Source of the DNA: Natronomonas gomsonensis
Lineage (GTDB): Archaea > Halobacteriota > Halobacteria > Halobacteriales > Haloarculaceae
Assembly: GCF_024300825.1 (NCBI RefSeq)
Contig: NZ_CP101323.1
Span: 2,728,001 to 2,792,000, forward strand
Direction: 5' to 3'
Length of the DNA: 64,000 nucleotides
Below are positions 26,563 through 35,742 of the stretch, one piece after another. The translations under genes were made by a program, and so were the position numbers. Every line of letters starts with the position of its first letter. Position 1 is the first letter of the stretch. Under the pieces are notes generated by a model. It worked only from the letters and a program-made list of their open reading frames with translations. It was not told the origin of the DNA and did no database searches.

Positions 26563-27651
26563 CTACCCCTTCAGGCCGCTGCCCGAGAGTGGAACGACCA
26601 CGTCGTCGTCCGACTCGATGACGCCCCGATTTCGGTACACCTCCACTGCGGCAGGTGCGACCGCACACGTCGGTTCTGTGTAGAATCCGGCCGAGTGGAG
26701 GCGCTTCAGTTCCGAGGCGACGGCCTCCTTCGACAGCGCAATCGCGTCGCCGTCGGTCGCCTCGATTGCGTTGAGGATGGACGCTTTCTGTACGGGCTGT
26801 CGAATCTGGATGCCGTCGGCGACGGTGTTGTCCCCGACCACAGCGCTTTCTCCGTGGAGTTCGGCGGCGATGGGAGCGTATCCGGCGGCTTGTGCGCCGA
26901 GGAGTTTCGGCACCCGGTCGGTCCACCCGGCCTCTCTGAGCGCCCGGAAGCCGCGGTAGGCGCCGAGGAACATCGTGCCGTGACCGAGCGGCATCACGAC
27001 GGCGTCGGGAACCGACCAATCGCGATGGTGGGCGATTTCGTAGGCCATCGTCGCCGTGCCGGCGAAGAAGGCCGGGTTCCACGCGTGGCTGGCGTACCAC
27101 GCCTCGCCGTCGGTGACGGCGTCGATGCAGGCGTCGGTCACGTCCTCGCGGCTCCCCTCGACGCGAACCACGTCGGCGCCGGCGCGGCGAATCGCTTTCA
27201 CCTTCGACTCCTTGACGCCCGCGGGCACGTAGATTTCGGCGTCGATGCCGGCGCGGGCGGCGTAGGTGGCGATGGCCGCACCGGCGTTGCCCGAGGAGTC
27301 CTCGACGATGCGGTCGGCGCCGACCTCCTTTGCGCGCGTGAGCGTCGCCGTCGCCCCGCGGTCCTTGAACGATCCGGTGGGGAAGACGTACTCCAGTTTG
27401 AACGTCGCGTCCCACTCCGGGGCGTCGACCATCGGGGTGTACCCCTCACCCAACGTCACGCGGTCGGTCGGGTCGGCGCCCACCGGCAGGAAGTGCTTGA
27501 AGGCCCACAGCCCATCCCGTGGGTCGATGGCGGCGTCTTCGGGCGTTCCGGTCGGCGGCAGCGGCTGGTCGGTGAACTCCAGCGGCGCCCCACACCGACA
27601 GCGCCAGCGGTCGGCGTAGTTCTCGCCACACGCTGGACAGCGAAGGTTCAT
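26563..27651 (-). CDS. thrC: Threonine synthase (PLP-dependent)
   Basis: A 362-residue fold-type II PLP enzyme. It starts with a zinc-ribbon-like CPACGENY...CRCG segment typical of archaeal threonine synthases, then LGEGYTPMVDAP, the PLP-lysine motif FPTGSFKDRGAT (Lys near 115), EDSSGNAGAAIATYAARAG and the late GTMFLGAYRGF and PLSGSGLKG phosphate-binding blocks. It converts O-phosphohomoserine to threonine. The ATG at 27651 starts the zinc ribbon; the longer frame to 27726 is rejected. Haloarchaea often carry several paralogues, so the exact substrate is inference. Confidence 0.87.
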   Translation of the reverse strand: MNLRCPACGENYADRWRCRCGAPLEFTDQPLPPTGTPEDAAIDPRDGLWAFKHFLPVGADPTDRVTLGEGYTPMVDAPEWDATFKLEYVFPTGSFKDRGATATLTRAKEVGADRIVEDSSGNAGAAIATYAARAGIDAEIYVPAGVKESKVKAIRRAGADVVRVEGSREDVTDACIDAVTDGEAWYASHAWNPAFFAGTATMAYEIAHHRDWSVPDAVVMPLGHGTMFLGAYRGFRALREAGWTDRVPKLLGAQAAGYAPIAAELHGESAVVGDNTVADGIQIRQPVQKASILNAIEATDGDAIALSKEAVASELKRLHSAGFYTEPTCAVAPAAVEVYRNRGVIESDDDVVVPLSGSGLKG

Positions 27652-27732
27652 ATCGGACGGTCGGCCGCGGTCGCCGTGTCGGTTTCGGTGGGAGTGGGCA
27701 GAAGAGCAGCGCAAACGGCGTCCCACCCGGAC

Positions 27733-28689
27733 TCAGAACTGGTCGATGTCGGTACCGACCGAGCAGACGTACTCGCCGGTGGCGACCTGCGGGAGTCGCC
27801 GTCGCCGCCAGAAGATACCCTCCGAATCGGCGGTCACCTCGGCTTTGACGGCTCCGAAGGGGTCGGTAACCTCGAACAGCGTGTCGCCGCGGGAGACCTC
27901 GTCGCCGAGGTCGACGGCGAACTTCGTGAGGCCGCCGGCGGGGGAGCCGTACTGTTCGAAGCCGGTGGCCCGCGTCTGCGGCCGTGATTCGACACTTCCA
28001 TCGAGGAAGCCGTAGTGATGCAGGACGTTGAAGACGCCCTTGACGCCCTTCCGGATGGATTCGTCGTCCCAGCCGACCGCGCCGCCGAGTTCGGGGTCTA
28101 TCGTGGGAATCCCTTCGTCGGGGGCCGCACGCGCCAGCTGTCCGTCGGGACCCTTCTGGTCTAAGATGTAGCCACAGTCGAACACCTTCGCGAGTTCGAG
28201 ACAGTCCCGGTGCAGGCGGTGACGGGAGCCACAGCGGACGCGCGTCTCGTTGAGCATCCGGGAGGTCGACCCCTGATGGAGGTCGAGGATGAGGTCGGCG
28301 TCGCTCGCGGCCTCGAAGGTCGCTGCGGCGATTCGCTCCGAGGAGGTGCCGGTGGCGTCGCCGGGGTAGGTGCGGTTGAGTTTCGTGTCGTCGATGGGAT
28401 TGCGGTGTTCGGCGACTTGAAATCCGTAGTGGTTGACGATGCCGACGATACGTATCTCGCCGGCGATGTCGGCCGGGTCGAGTTGTGGAACGAGTCGCTG
28501 CAGGACGCCAAGCCCGTTGAGTTCGTCGCCGTCGGAGACGGCCTGCACGTAGAGCGTCTTCCCGTCGCGAGCGCCGTTTACGACCGCGACCGGGAGGCCC
28601 ACCTCGGAGCCGTCACGCGCCTCGCCGACCGACAGCCGCCCCGTATCCATCTCTCCGGGAGCGGCGTTCGCCGTACCGAGGGTAGTCAT
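27733..28689 (-). CDS. Succinylglutamate desuccinylase/aspartoacylase family protein
   Basis: A 318-residue M14-like zinc deacylase. Family blocks: LPVAVVNGARDGKTLYVQAV at the start, NHYGFQVAEHRNPIDDTKLNR, LDLHQGS (metal His) and a C-terminal barrel-sandwich GDEVSRGDTLFEV. The first metal motif, usually HGDE, reads SDGDE, so the first zinc His is replaced by Asp. Substrate unknown. The ATG at 28689 is taken over one three codons upstream. Leftward, 81 bp upstream of the threonine synthase gene. Confidence 0.83.
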   Translation of the reverse strand: MTTLGTANAAPGEMDTGRLSVGEARDGSEVGLPVAVVNGARDGKTLYVQAVSDGDELNGLGVLQRLVPQLDPADIAGEIRIVGIVNHYGFQVAEHRNPIDDTKLNRTYPGDATGTSSERIAAATFEAASDADLILDLHQGSTSRMLNETRVRCGSRHRLHRDCLELAKVFDCGYILDQKGPDGQLARAAPDEGIPTIDPELGGAVGWDDESIRKGVKGVFNVLHHYGFLDGSVESRPQTRATGFEQYGSPAGGLTKFAVDLGDEVSRGDTLFEVTDPFGAVKAEVTADSEGIFWRRRRLPQVATGEYVCSVGTDIDQF

Positions 28690-28810
28690 TATTATCACTC
28701 CTCTCCCGTTCGTTCTTAGGCTTACTGATACCCGCCGGGTTTTCCGTCTATCCGAAAAGTCGCCACGCCGAACCTGTACGGCTTATGTGGCTCCCCACGC
28801 TAGTTCGGGT

Positions 28811-29722
28811 GTGTCCGCCGACTCCGCCGACCGACCCGACCGTCCCGGCGTCGCCGCCCTCGTCGCCGAACTGGAGGTCCGTCGTCACGTCCGCACCGCC
28901 GCCGTCGCCGGCATCGGCTTTGCAGCCCTCGTGTTTTTGCTGTTCGCCTACCTCCCCGGCACCGACGAGTCGCTGCTGTACTGGGCGTCGCTTTCGTTCG
29001 TGCTCGCCTTCGCGGTCGTCTGTCTCGTCGCCGTCGTCCTCGTCGGCCGGGCGGCCTACCGGCGGACGCTCTCGGTCAACGGCATCGAACCGGGCGGCCG
29101 CTCGCCGACGACGGTTGCGGCCCTCCTCGGGTTGCTCGGGTGGGTCGTCGTCCCCGTCGTCGCGACGCTGGCCGTCAACGTTCCGAGCGACGCCTTCCGA
29201 CTCACCGTCGCGTTGCTGACCGGCGGGTTCGTCGTCCTGTTCGTCGGCGGTCTCGGAATAAAACTCGTCGCGGCGCTGTCGCTGGACCACGCGTGGCGGC
29301 CGCTCGATGCGGCCATCGGTGCGGCCGCCTACACCGCCGTCGTCGCCCTCCCGGCGGTCGGCTGTCCCGCCGGCGGGGCGTGTCTCGGCACGCCCGACCG
29401 ACTCGTCGCGGCGACCGTCGCTCTCGATTCGAGTCTCGTCGCGCCGGCGTACGCGGGCGTGGTCGTGGTCGGTGGGCTACTGGTCGGCGTCGCCCTCGGG
29501 ATTCGAGGCGCCGCGCCGTCACACGGCTTCTTCGCCGGCGTCGCCGCAGCGATGAGTACGCTCGTCGTCGTCGCTGCGGCGACCGGCCAGCCATCGGCGG
29601 TGCGTTCGACTGCGCTGTACCTGCCCGTCATACTCGGAGCGGTCGGCGCAGTCGGCGGTGCCGTCGCCACCGTCGGGCGTAGAAAGATGGCCGAAGAAAG
29701 CGGCGGGTTTCCGGACGAATAA
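28811..29722 (+). CDS. Membrane protein, about eight TM segments
   Basis: A roughly 303-residue protein with a hydrophilic N-terminus and about eight hydrophobic segments rich in Val/Ala/Gly, ending in a short acidic tail. No family recognised. The start is uncertain: GTG at 28811 (giving MSADSADRPDRPG) or GTG at 28787; I prefer the former because its N-terminus is acidic. It precedes the citrate synthase gene by about 60 bp. Confidence 0.68.
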   Translation: MSADSADRPDRPGVAALVAELEVRRHVRTAAVAGIGFAALVFLLFAYLPGTDESLLYWASLSFVLAFAVVCLVAVVLVGRAAYRRTLSVNGIEPGGRSPTTVAALLGLLGWVVVPVVATLAVNVPSDAFRLTVALLTGGFVVLFVGGLGIKLVAALSLDHAWRPLDAAIGAAAYTAVVALPAVGCPAGGACLGTPDRLVAATVALDSSLVAPAYAGVVVVGGLLVGVALGIRGAAPSHGFFAGVAAAMSTLVVVAAATGQPSAVRSTALYLPVILGAVGAVGGAVATVGRRKMAEESGGFPDE

Positions 29723-29783
29723 GCACTCACACGCCTGCCGTGAACGGTAACCCTTTTCTCCCGGGCATGGAAACCGGTAGCGT

Positions 29784-30917
29784 ATGACCGAGGAGCTCAA
29801 GAAAGGGCTGGAGGGTGTCCTGGTCGCCGAATCGTCGTTGAGTTACATCGACGGCGACGAGGGCAAACTCGTCTATCGTGGCTACACAATCGACGACCTC
29901 GCCGAGAATGCGAGCTTCGAGGAGGTCGTCTACATGCTGTGGCACGGCGAACTGCCGAACCGCGATGAACTCTCGGAGTTCAAGGCGGCGATGGCCGAGG
30001 AGCGCCACATCGACGACGGCGTCCAGCGGCTCGTTCGCGACCTCGCCGAAGCCGACGAGGAACCGATGGCCGCACTCCGCACTATCGTCTCGGAGCTGTC
30101 GGCGTACGACCCCGACGCCGACGCCGACCCGACCGACGAGGCCGCGAACCTCCGGAAGGGCCGCCGCATCACCGCCAAGATTCCGACCGCGCTGGCGGCG
30201 TTCGCCCGCATCCGTGACGGCGACGACCCCGTCGACCCACGGGAAGACCTAGACCACGCGGCGAACTTCCTCTACATGCTCAACGGGGAGGAACCCGACG
30301 ACGTGCTCGCCGACACCTTCGATATGGCGCTGGTGCTGCACGCCGACCACGGCCTGAACGCCTCGACGTTCTCGGCGACGGTGACGGCGTCGACGCTCGC
30401 CGACCTCCACTCGGCAATTACCTCCGCGGTCGGCACCCTCTCGGGGAGCCTCCACGGTGGCGCCAATCAGGACGTCATGGAGATGCTCAAGGAGGTCGAC
30501 GCCTCCGGCAAGGACCCCCTCCAGTGGGTCCAAGACGCAATCGAGGAGGGTCGACGCGTTCCCGGGTTCGGCCACCGCGTCTACAACGTCAAGGACCCCC
30601 GTGCGAAGATTCTCTCGAAGAAGTCCAAGGCGCTCGGCGAGGCCGGCGACATGAAGTGGTACGACTACTCCGTCGCCGTCGAGGACTTCCTCACCGACGA
30701 GAAGGGGCTGGCCCCGAACGTCGACTTCTACTCCGCCTCGACGTACTACCAGATGGGTATCCCGGTCGACATCTACACGCCAATCTTCGCGATGAGCCGC
30801 GTCGGCGGCTGGATTGCCCACGTCCTCGAACAGTACGAGGACAACCGCCTCATCCGACCGCGCGCCCGCTACGTCGGCCCCGACGACCGCTCGGTGCCGT
30901 CGCTCGAGGAGCGATAG
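29784..30917 (+). CDS. gltA: Citrate synthase
   Basis: A 377-residue type-II-like archaeal citrate synthase, condensing acetyl-CoA and oxaloacetate in the TCA cycle. Motifs: VAESSLSYIDGDEGKLVYRGY at the start, ADHGLNASTFSATV near 195 (substrate His), LSGSLHGGANQ near 220 (active-site His in LHGGAN), GFGHRVYNVKDPRA near 265 and the catalytic Asp region NVDFYSASTYYQMGIP near 320. Length is normal. Confidence 0.96.
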   Translation: MTEELKKGLEGVLVAESSLSYIDGDEGKLVYRGYTIDDLAENASFEEVVYMLWHGELPNRDELSEFKAAMAEERHIDDGVQRLVRDLAEADEEPMAALRTIVSELSAYDPDADADPTDEAANLRKGRRITAKIPTALAAFARIRDGDDPVDPREDLDHAANFLYMLNGEEPDDVLADTFDMALVLHADHGLNASTFSATVTASTLADLHSAITSAVGTLSGSLHGGANQDVMEMLKEVDASGKDPLQWVQDAIEEGRRVPGFGHRVYNVKDPRAKILSKKSKALGEAGDMKWYDYSVAVEDFLTDEKGLAPNVDFYSASTYYQMGIPVDIYTPIFAMSRVGGWIAHVLEQYEDNRLIRPRARYVGPDDRSVPSLEER

Positions 30918-30991
30918 CGGCCGAACCAACTCCCGTTTTCACGCCCTTTCAGCCTCGCGCCCGCGTCTCCGATTCCTGGTTTGGCCGACAC

Positions 30992-31627
30992 TCACAGCAC
31001 GCCGAGTCGAACCCCGAGAAACAGGAACAGCCCGGCAAGCCACGACTGGAACAACAGCGTCCCGAGTGCCGACAGCGCGATGAACCGCCGGTCACCCATA
31101 TCCGCGACGCCGGCCGGCACCGTCAACATCCCCCGCGTGAACAACAGCGCGTTGGAAATCGGGACCGCCAGCGGCCCCCAGCGGTCGAACCAGCCGTCGA
31201 AGCGGGCCAGCGACGACTCGCTGATACGGAACCACGACTGTTCGAGCAGGTACTCCCGGCCGGCGCGTTTGGCGACGGTGAACAGGACGAACTGACCGAT
31301 GGTCGCGCCGACGACGGCGACGCCGATGACCGTCGCGATGCCGAGGTAGTCGTCGGCACCGGCCGTCAGAAGCGCGATACCGGCGGGGACAAGTGCCTCG
31401 CTCGGCGCGAAGTACAGAAGCATCGCACCCTCCAACACGAGAATGAAAAACAGCGCCGCCAGGCCGTAGTTTTCGAGCAGTCGGGCGGCGACTTCCGGGT
31501 CCGCGAAGACGAGGAGATACACCCCGGCGGCCGCACAGACGAGTGTCAATCCGCCGGCGAGGTGGACTGCGTAGCGTTCGAGAAAGCTTCGAACGCGGTC
31601 GACAGCGGTTGGTCTGCCGAGCGACAT
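30992..31627 (-). CDS. DedA family (SNARE-associated) membrane protein
   Basis: A 211-residue integral membrane protein with the DedA/VTT layout: about five hydrophobic segments, an EALVPAGIALL re-entrant stretch near 80, and FDRWGPLAVPISNALLFTRGMLTVPAGVADM near 150, with a conserved FxRWG-type basic/aromatic motif followed by the R-x3-VPAG block. DedA proteins are probably lipid transporters (scramblases) or proton-coupled exporters. Convergent with citrate synthase, divergent from hemB. Confidence 0.85.
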   Translation of the reverse strand: MSLGRPTAVDRVRSFLERYAVHLAGGLTLVCAAAGVYLLVFADPEVAARLLENYGLAALFFILVLEGAMLLYFAPSEALVPAGIALLTAGADDYLGIATVIGVAVVGATIGQFVLFTVAKRAGREYLLEQSWFRISESSLARFDGWFDRWGPLAVPISNALLFTRGMLTVPAGVADMGDRRFIALSALGTLLFQSWLAGLFLFLGVRLGVL

Positions 31628-31716
31628 GTTCCTTCGTCGGTACAGGCGATATATAGGCGTTGTGTCGTCGCTTCGGGAGCGACGGGCCTTTGATGGCCCG
31701 GTTCGGAACGTCGGGT

Positions 31717-32697
31717 ATGAACCTCACGGACCGGCCGAGACGGCTCCGAACCGACGGCATCCGCCCGCTCGTCGGCGAGACGGACGTACGGCCGACGGAC
31801 CTCATCGCCCCGGTGTTCGTCGACGCGACGACCGACGAGCGCGTCGAAATCGAGTCGATGCCCGGCCACGAACGGGTGCCCGTCTCCGAGAGCGTCGCTC
31901 GCGTCCGGGAGATACAGGAGACGGGCGTCGATGCGGTGATGGTGTTCGGCATCCCAGAATCGAAGGACAGCGAGGGCTCGCGAGCGTGGGCCGACGACGG
32001 CGTCGTCCAGCGAGCAGTCGAACGAATCACAGACCGGACGGACTGCTACGTCATCACCGACGTGTGTCTGTGTGAGTACACCGACCACGGCCACTGCGGC
32101 ATCCTCGAAGACGGGGCGGCCGAGGAGCCGTGTTTGACGGTCGAAAACGACGAGACCCTGGAGTTACTCCAACGCATCGCCGTCTCGCATGCGGACGTGG
32201 GCGCGGATATGGTCGCGCCATCGGGGATGATAGACGGGATGGTCGGTGCCATTCGTGAGGCCCTCGACGTGGCGGGCCACGAGAACCTGCCGGTGATGAG
32301 CTACGCCGCGAAGTACGAGTCGGCGTTCTACGGGCCGTTCCGGGACGCCGCCGACGGCGCCCCTGCCTTCGGCGACCGAAGACACTACCAGATGGACCCG
32401 GCGAACGCCCGCGAGGCGATGCGGGAGGTCCGACTCGACGTCGAACAGGGCGCCGACGTGTTGATGGTCAAGCCGGCGCTGCCGTATCTCGACATCGTCG
32501 CCGACATCCGCCGGGAGTTCGACCACCCGGTGGCGGCGTACAACGTCTCCGGGGAGTACGCGATGTTGCACGCCGCAAGCGAGAAGGGGTGGCTCTCTCT
32601 GGAGGAAGTCGCCTACGAATCACTGCTGTCGATAAAGCGGGCCGGAGCGGACCTCATCCTGACGTACTTCGCCGAGGATATCGCCGAGCGCCTCTGA
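31717..32697 (+). CDS. hemB: Porphobilinogen synthase (delta-aminolevulinate dehydratase)
   Basis: A 326-residue HemB. It starts RPRRLRTDGIRPLVGETDV, has the metal-binding segment TDVCLCEYTDHGHCG (Cys-rich zinc site near 125), the catalytic-Lys blocks MSYAAKYESAFYGPFRDAA (Lys near 205) and DVLMVKPALPYLD (Lys near 258), so it is the zinc-dependent form. I use the ATG at 31717; upstream in-frame ATGs precede the family N-terminus. It supplies the hemC step encoded at 15-16 kb. Confidence 0.96.
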   Translation: MNLTDRPRRLRTDGIRPLVGETDVRPTDLIAPVFVDATTDERVEIESMPGHERVPVSESVARVREIQETGVDAVMVFGIPESKDSEGSRAWADDGVVQRAVERITDRTDCYVITDVCLCEYTDHGHCGILEDGAAEEPCLTVENDETLELLQRIAVSHADVGADMVAPSGMIDGMVGAIREALDVAGHENLPVMSYAAKYESAFYGPFRDAADGAPAFGDRRHYQMDPANAREAMREVRLDVEQGADVLMVKPALPYLDIVADIRREFDHPVAAYNVSGEYAMLHAASEKGWLSLEEVAYESLLSIKRAGADLILTYFAEDIAERL

Positions 32698-32738
32698 AAC
32701 GCCCCGAGGCCTTTTGTTGTCCGACTACTGTACGGCCC

Positions 32739-33032
32739 ATGGACGCACGTGAGGAGTCGTCCGAGTCGTCGGACGGTCGGTCGCTGGGGTGGGGATGGGC
32801 CGGGAGTCTCCTCGTGGTCGCTCTCGCTGCGGTCGTTCTCGTTGCGGCTGCGCTCCGAACGCCGGGCGGTCCCGCTTGTGAGGCGTACACCGCTTCGGGG
32901 CGGGCGCTGCTGTGTCCGTGGTATCGGGCGTACCTTCGGGAGGCGGCGCTGCTCTTTGCGGCCGTCGGGGTGGCAGCTATTCCGCTGGGATTAGCCGTCG
33001 GCTTCACCCGGGTGCTACTGGGCTCCTCGTAA
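32739..33032 (+). CDS. Small two-helix membrane protein
   Basis: A 97-residue protein with an acidic Ser/Glu N-terminus (about 20 residues), two hydrophobic helices (about 22-42 and 70-92) and two Cys in the loop between them. The ATG at 32739 follows hemB by about 40 bp. No family recognised. Confidence 0.6.
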   Translation: MDAREESSESSDGRSLGWGWAGSLLVVALAAVVLVAAALRTPGGPACEAYTASGRALLCPWYRAYLREAALLFAAVGVAAIPLGLAVGFTRVLLGSS

Positions 33033-33352
33033 CGCCCGTTCGGCCGGCGCGCGCTCCCGCGAGAAGAGTGAAATACGGCCAATTGGCAAGTGTTGCGATT
33101 GACGTTCGTCCAGAAAACGAGAATATTCCTCCCTGAACTCTTGACGCGAGACGACCTTATACAGATATTATCCTACCCCATTGCTGACGACCGTCCACTA
33201 AGGTCATACAGAAATTTTCAATTTCAACTGCAGGATTTATGTAGGGCTGTTCCATGAGGTTCTCCCGTGAGTTGGAAGACAAACATGGTGCAAATCAGAG
33301 AAAACATGGACGAACTTTCACAGAACTACGGAAGTAGTACGGAGGTCAAAGC
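33033..33352 (+). promoter_or_regulatory. Long leader region of the ammonium transporter gene
   Basis: 320 bp without an annotated gene. AT-rich TTATACAGATATTAT near 33155 and GGATTTATGTAG near 33232 are TATA candidates. A 24-codon frame at 33285-33359 overlaps the amt start, and GGAGGT lies 8 nt before the amt ATG, so amt is translated from a leadered mRNA. Confidence 0.5.
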
Positions 33353-33359
33353 ATGCTAG
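33285..33359 (+). CDS. Possible 24-codon leader peptide upstream of amt
   Basis: ATG at 33285 opens [18 protein letters not shown] and stops at 33359, seven bases into the amt gene, in a different frame. The amt Shine-Dalgarno lies inside its last codons, so translation of this frame would affect initiation at amt. No homologue is known to me; it may be chance. Confidence 0.35.
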   Translation: MVQIRENMDELSQNYGSSTEVKAC

Positions 33360-35032
33360 ACGGATTCGCGATGCAGCTTGACCCGGCTGGCGTCGCTGGT
33401 GCGCTCAACTACACCTGGATACTGGTGGTGACGTTCCTCATCTTCTTCATGCACGCGGGCTTCGCGATGCTGGAGGCCGGACAGGTACGTTCGAAGAACG
33501 TCGCCAACCAGCTGACGAAGAACATGCTCACCTGGAGTGTCGGCGTCGTCGTGTTCTTCCTCGTCGGTGCGGGCGTGAGTAGTCTCGTCGGTGGCGGCGG
33601 GTTCAGCTGGGTCGCCGGCAACGACCCCGCCTCGTGGGCCGACGGCTGGCTCTACGGTGCGGTGTTCGCGATGACCGCGGCGACCATCGTCTCCGGGGCC
33701 GTCGCTGGCCGCGCGAAACTCCGTGCGTACGTCGGCTACACGATTCTGCTGGCGGCGGTCATCTACCCCGTCGTCACCGGTATCACCTGGAGCGGTGCCT
33801 ACGTTAGCCAGTACCTCGGTACCGGCTTCCAGGACTTCGCCGGTGGGATGATTGTCCACGGCATGGGCGGCATCGCCGGGCTCACGGCTGCCTGGGTGCT
33901 CGGCCCGCGCATGGACCGCTACAACGAGGACGGTAGCGTCAACGTCATCCCGGGTCACTCGATGACCTTCGCGGTGCTCGGGACGCTGCTCCTGTGTTTC
34001 GGCTGGTACGGCTTCAACGTCGGCACGGCGTCCATCTTCGTCGAAAACGCCGCCGGTGAGATGGTGTTCAACGGCGACGTGCTCGGTCGCGTCGCGCTGA
34101 CGACGACGCTCGCGATGGCGATGGGTGCGGTCGGTGCGGGTTCGGTCTCGGTGCTGAAGACCGGGAAAGTCGACACGCTGTACGTCGCAAACGGCCTGCT
34201 GGCCGGTCTCGTCGGCATCACCGCGATTCCGAACGTCGCCGCGTGGTGGGGCGCGCTGGTCGTCGGTCTGCTGGCCGGTGCCCAGCTCCCCATCGTCTTC
34301 GAGTTCGTCGAACGCACGCTCAAAATCGACGACGTGTGTGCGGTCTTCCCCGTCCACGGCTCCGCGGGCGTCCTCGGGACGCTGTTGTTCCCGTTCGTCG
34401 CCGCCCCGGGCGTCGTCGACAGCATCGCACAGGCGTTCCTCGCACAGCTCGTCGGCGTCGTCGCCATCACGGTGTGGACGGTCGCCGCGACCGCCATCGT
34501 CTTCGGCGCGTTCAAGGCACTCGGACAGGCCCGGGTCACTCCCGACCACGAGCGCGAAGGGCTCGACGTCGCCGAACACGGCGTCGACACCTACCCCGAG
34601 TTCGGTGGTCGTGACTCGCTGGCCACCGACGGCGGAATGGTCGAGAAGGACGGCATCGTTCGCCCCGACGGCGGCGTCGCCAACGACGGCGGCATCAGGA
34701 TGGTCATGGGCTTCATCCGCCCCGACAAGCTCTCGGATGTCAAGCAGGGTCTCGCCGAAATCGGCGCGCCCTCGCTGACGGTCACGAACGTCTCCGGCCG
34801 CGGCTCCCAGCCCGCAAAGAAGGGCCAGTGGCGCGGTGAGGAGTACAGCGTCGACCTCCACCAGAAGGTGAAAATCGAGTGCGTCGTCGCGGATATCCCT
34901 GCCGAGGATGTCGCCGAGGCAATCCGTGACTCCGCGAAGACGGGCGAACCGGGCGACGGCAAGGTGTTCATCCTGCCTGTCGAGAACGCCTACCAGATTC
35001 GTACCGGTGAGGTCGGAACGAGCGCGGTCTGA
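33353..35032 (+). CDS. amt: Ammonium transporter fused to a PII signalling domain
   Basis: A 559-residue protein. Residues about 1-410 are an Amt/Rh transporter with eleven hydrophobic segments and the family blocks [44 protein letters not shown] and [13 protein letters not shown] (pore His residues in VHGMGG and VHGSAG). A hydrophilic linker (about 410-445) leads to a complete C-terminal PII/GlnK domain (about 448-559): [20 protein letters not shown], the T-loop with Tyr in [14 protein letters not shown] and the ATP-binding B/C-loop [20 protein letters not shown]. In most organisms PII is a separate soluble trimer that plugs the channel; here sensor and channel are one chain. Promoter and Shine-Dalgarno lie upstream; an lrp gene follows by one base. 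Confidence 0.95.
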   Translation: MLDGFAMQLDPAGVAGALNYTWILVVTFLIFFMHAGFAMLEAGQVRSKNVANQLTKNMLTWSVGVVVFFLVGAGVSSLVGGGGFSWVAGNDPASWADGWLYGAVFAMTAATIVSGAVAGRAKLRAYVGYTILLAAVIYPVVTGITWSGAYVSQYLGTGFQDFAGGMIVHGMGGIAGLTAAWVLGPRMDRYNEDGSVNVIPGHSMTFAVLGTLLLCFGWYGFNVGTASIFVENAAGEMVFNGDVLGRVALTTTLAMAMGAVGAGSVSVLKTGKVDTLYVANGLLAGLVGITAIPNVAAWWGALVVGLLAGAQLPIVFEFVERTLKIDDVCAVFPVHGSAGVLGTLLFPFVAAPGVVDSIAQAFLAQLVGVVAITVWTVAATAIVFGAFKALGQARVTPDHEREGLDVAEHGVDTYPEFGGRDSLATDGGMVEKDGIVRPDGGVANDGGIRMVMGFIRPDKLSDVKQGLAEIGAPSLTVTNVSGRGSQPAKKGQWRGEEYSVDLHQKVKIECVVADIPAEDVAEAIRDSAKTGEPGDGKVFILPVENAYQIRTGEVGTSAV

Positions 35033-35033
35033 C

Positions 35034-35480
35034 GTGACCGAGTCGCTCGACAGGCAGATTGTCGCCGCCCTCTTTCGGGACGGCCGCGCCGACGTGCCGT
35101 CGGTCGCGGAAGCCACCGACGCGGTCGCGACGACGGTGCAGAAACGCCTTCGGGCGCTCGAAGACGACGGCGTCATCGCGGGCTACACCGCCCGCGTCGA
35201 CTACGACCGCCTCGGCTACGAGACGGCCATCGTCCGACTGGCGGTCGACCTCGATGCGATAGACGACGTGACGGCACGGCTCCGGGAACGCCCCGAGTTC
35301 GTCACCGTCTATCAGATGAGCGGTCCCTACACAGTCTTCGCCGTCGGGAAGTTCGAAGACGACGCGGCGCTGGCCGCCCAACTGCACGACCTGCACGACG
35401 ACCCCGACGTTCGGACCGTCGACACCTGCTCGGTCCGGTCGGTCGTCCGCGAGGGTGACCCGCCCGCCTTGGAGGACTGA
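35034..35480 (+). CDS. Lrp/AsnC family transcriptional regulator
   Basis: A 148-residue Lrp-like regulator with an N-terminal winged HTH (LDRQIVAALFRDGRADVPSVAEATDAVATTVQKRLRALEDDG, cut here into about residues 4-45) and a C-terminal RAM ligand/oligomerisation domain ending VRTVDTCSVRSVVREG. The GTG at 35034 is one base after the amt stop, so it is co-transcribed with the transporter and is probably its regulator or another nitrogen-responsive one. The ligand is unknown. Confidence 0.88.
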   Translation: MTESLDRQIVAALFRDGRADVPSVAEATDAVATTVQKRLRALEDDGVIAGYTARVDYDRLGYETAIVRLAVDLDAIDDVTARLRERPEFVTVYQMSGPYTVFAVGKFEDDAALAAQLHDLHDDPDVRTVDTCSVRSVVREGDPPALED

Positions 35481-35514
35481 GCGCCGTCGGGGCGACCGCG
35501 TTTCGGTTTCACGC

Positions 35515-35528
35515 GACGCTTTTTTCCA
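35515..35528 (+). terminator. T-rich terminator candidate after the amt-lrp operon
   Basis: GCTTTTTTCC about 40 bp after the lrp stop fits the oligo-T terminators of archaea. It lies in the convergent gap between lrp and the leftward nitrite-reductase transcript. Confidence 0.4.
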
Positions 35529-35643
35529 GCCGCTAATTCCAGTACCCCGAGTCGTTCGGGTGCGACACCGGTCTCTATCGTCGATTCGTCGATAGCGTCC
35601 CGTTCGCCGTCTGGGAACTCACAGCAAAAAAGACGTCCGACCG

Positions 35644-35742
35644 TCAGTCGTCGCCGTCGAACAGTTCGGGTGCGGCATCGAACGACGCTGCGGTCCCCCG
35701 CGGTTCGTGGTCGTCTCGTTCACGGCGCGCTCTCTCAGTCAT
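35644..35742 (-). CDS. 32-residue protein overlapping the nirA stop
   Basis: ATG at 35742 overlaps the nitrite reductase stop (ATGACTGA) and encodes a 32-residue, charged, acidic peptide (MTERARRERDDHEPRG start, ending ELFDGDD). Composition is haloarchaeal and the overlap implies translational coupling. No motif or family recognised; the chance of a spurious frame is real. Confidence 0.45.
   Translation of the reverse strand: MTERARRERDDHEPRGTAASFDAAPELFDGDD

Noticed and set aside
33356-35176. 606-codon leftward frame opposite amt
   Set aside because: It is the complement of the amt gene. GC-rich haloarchaeal genes commonly leave long open frames on the opposite strand; there are no family motifs.
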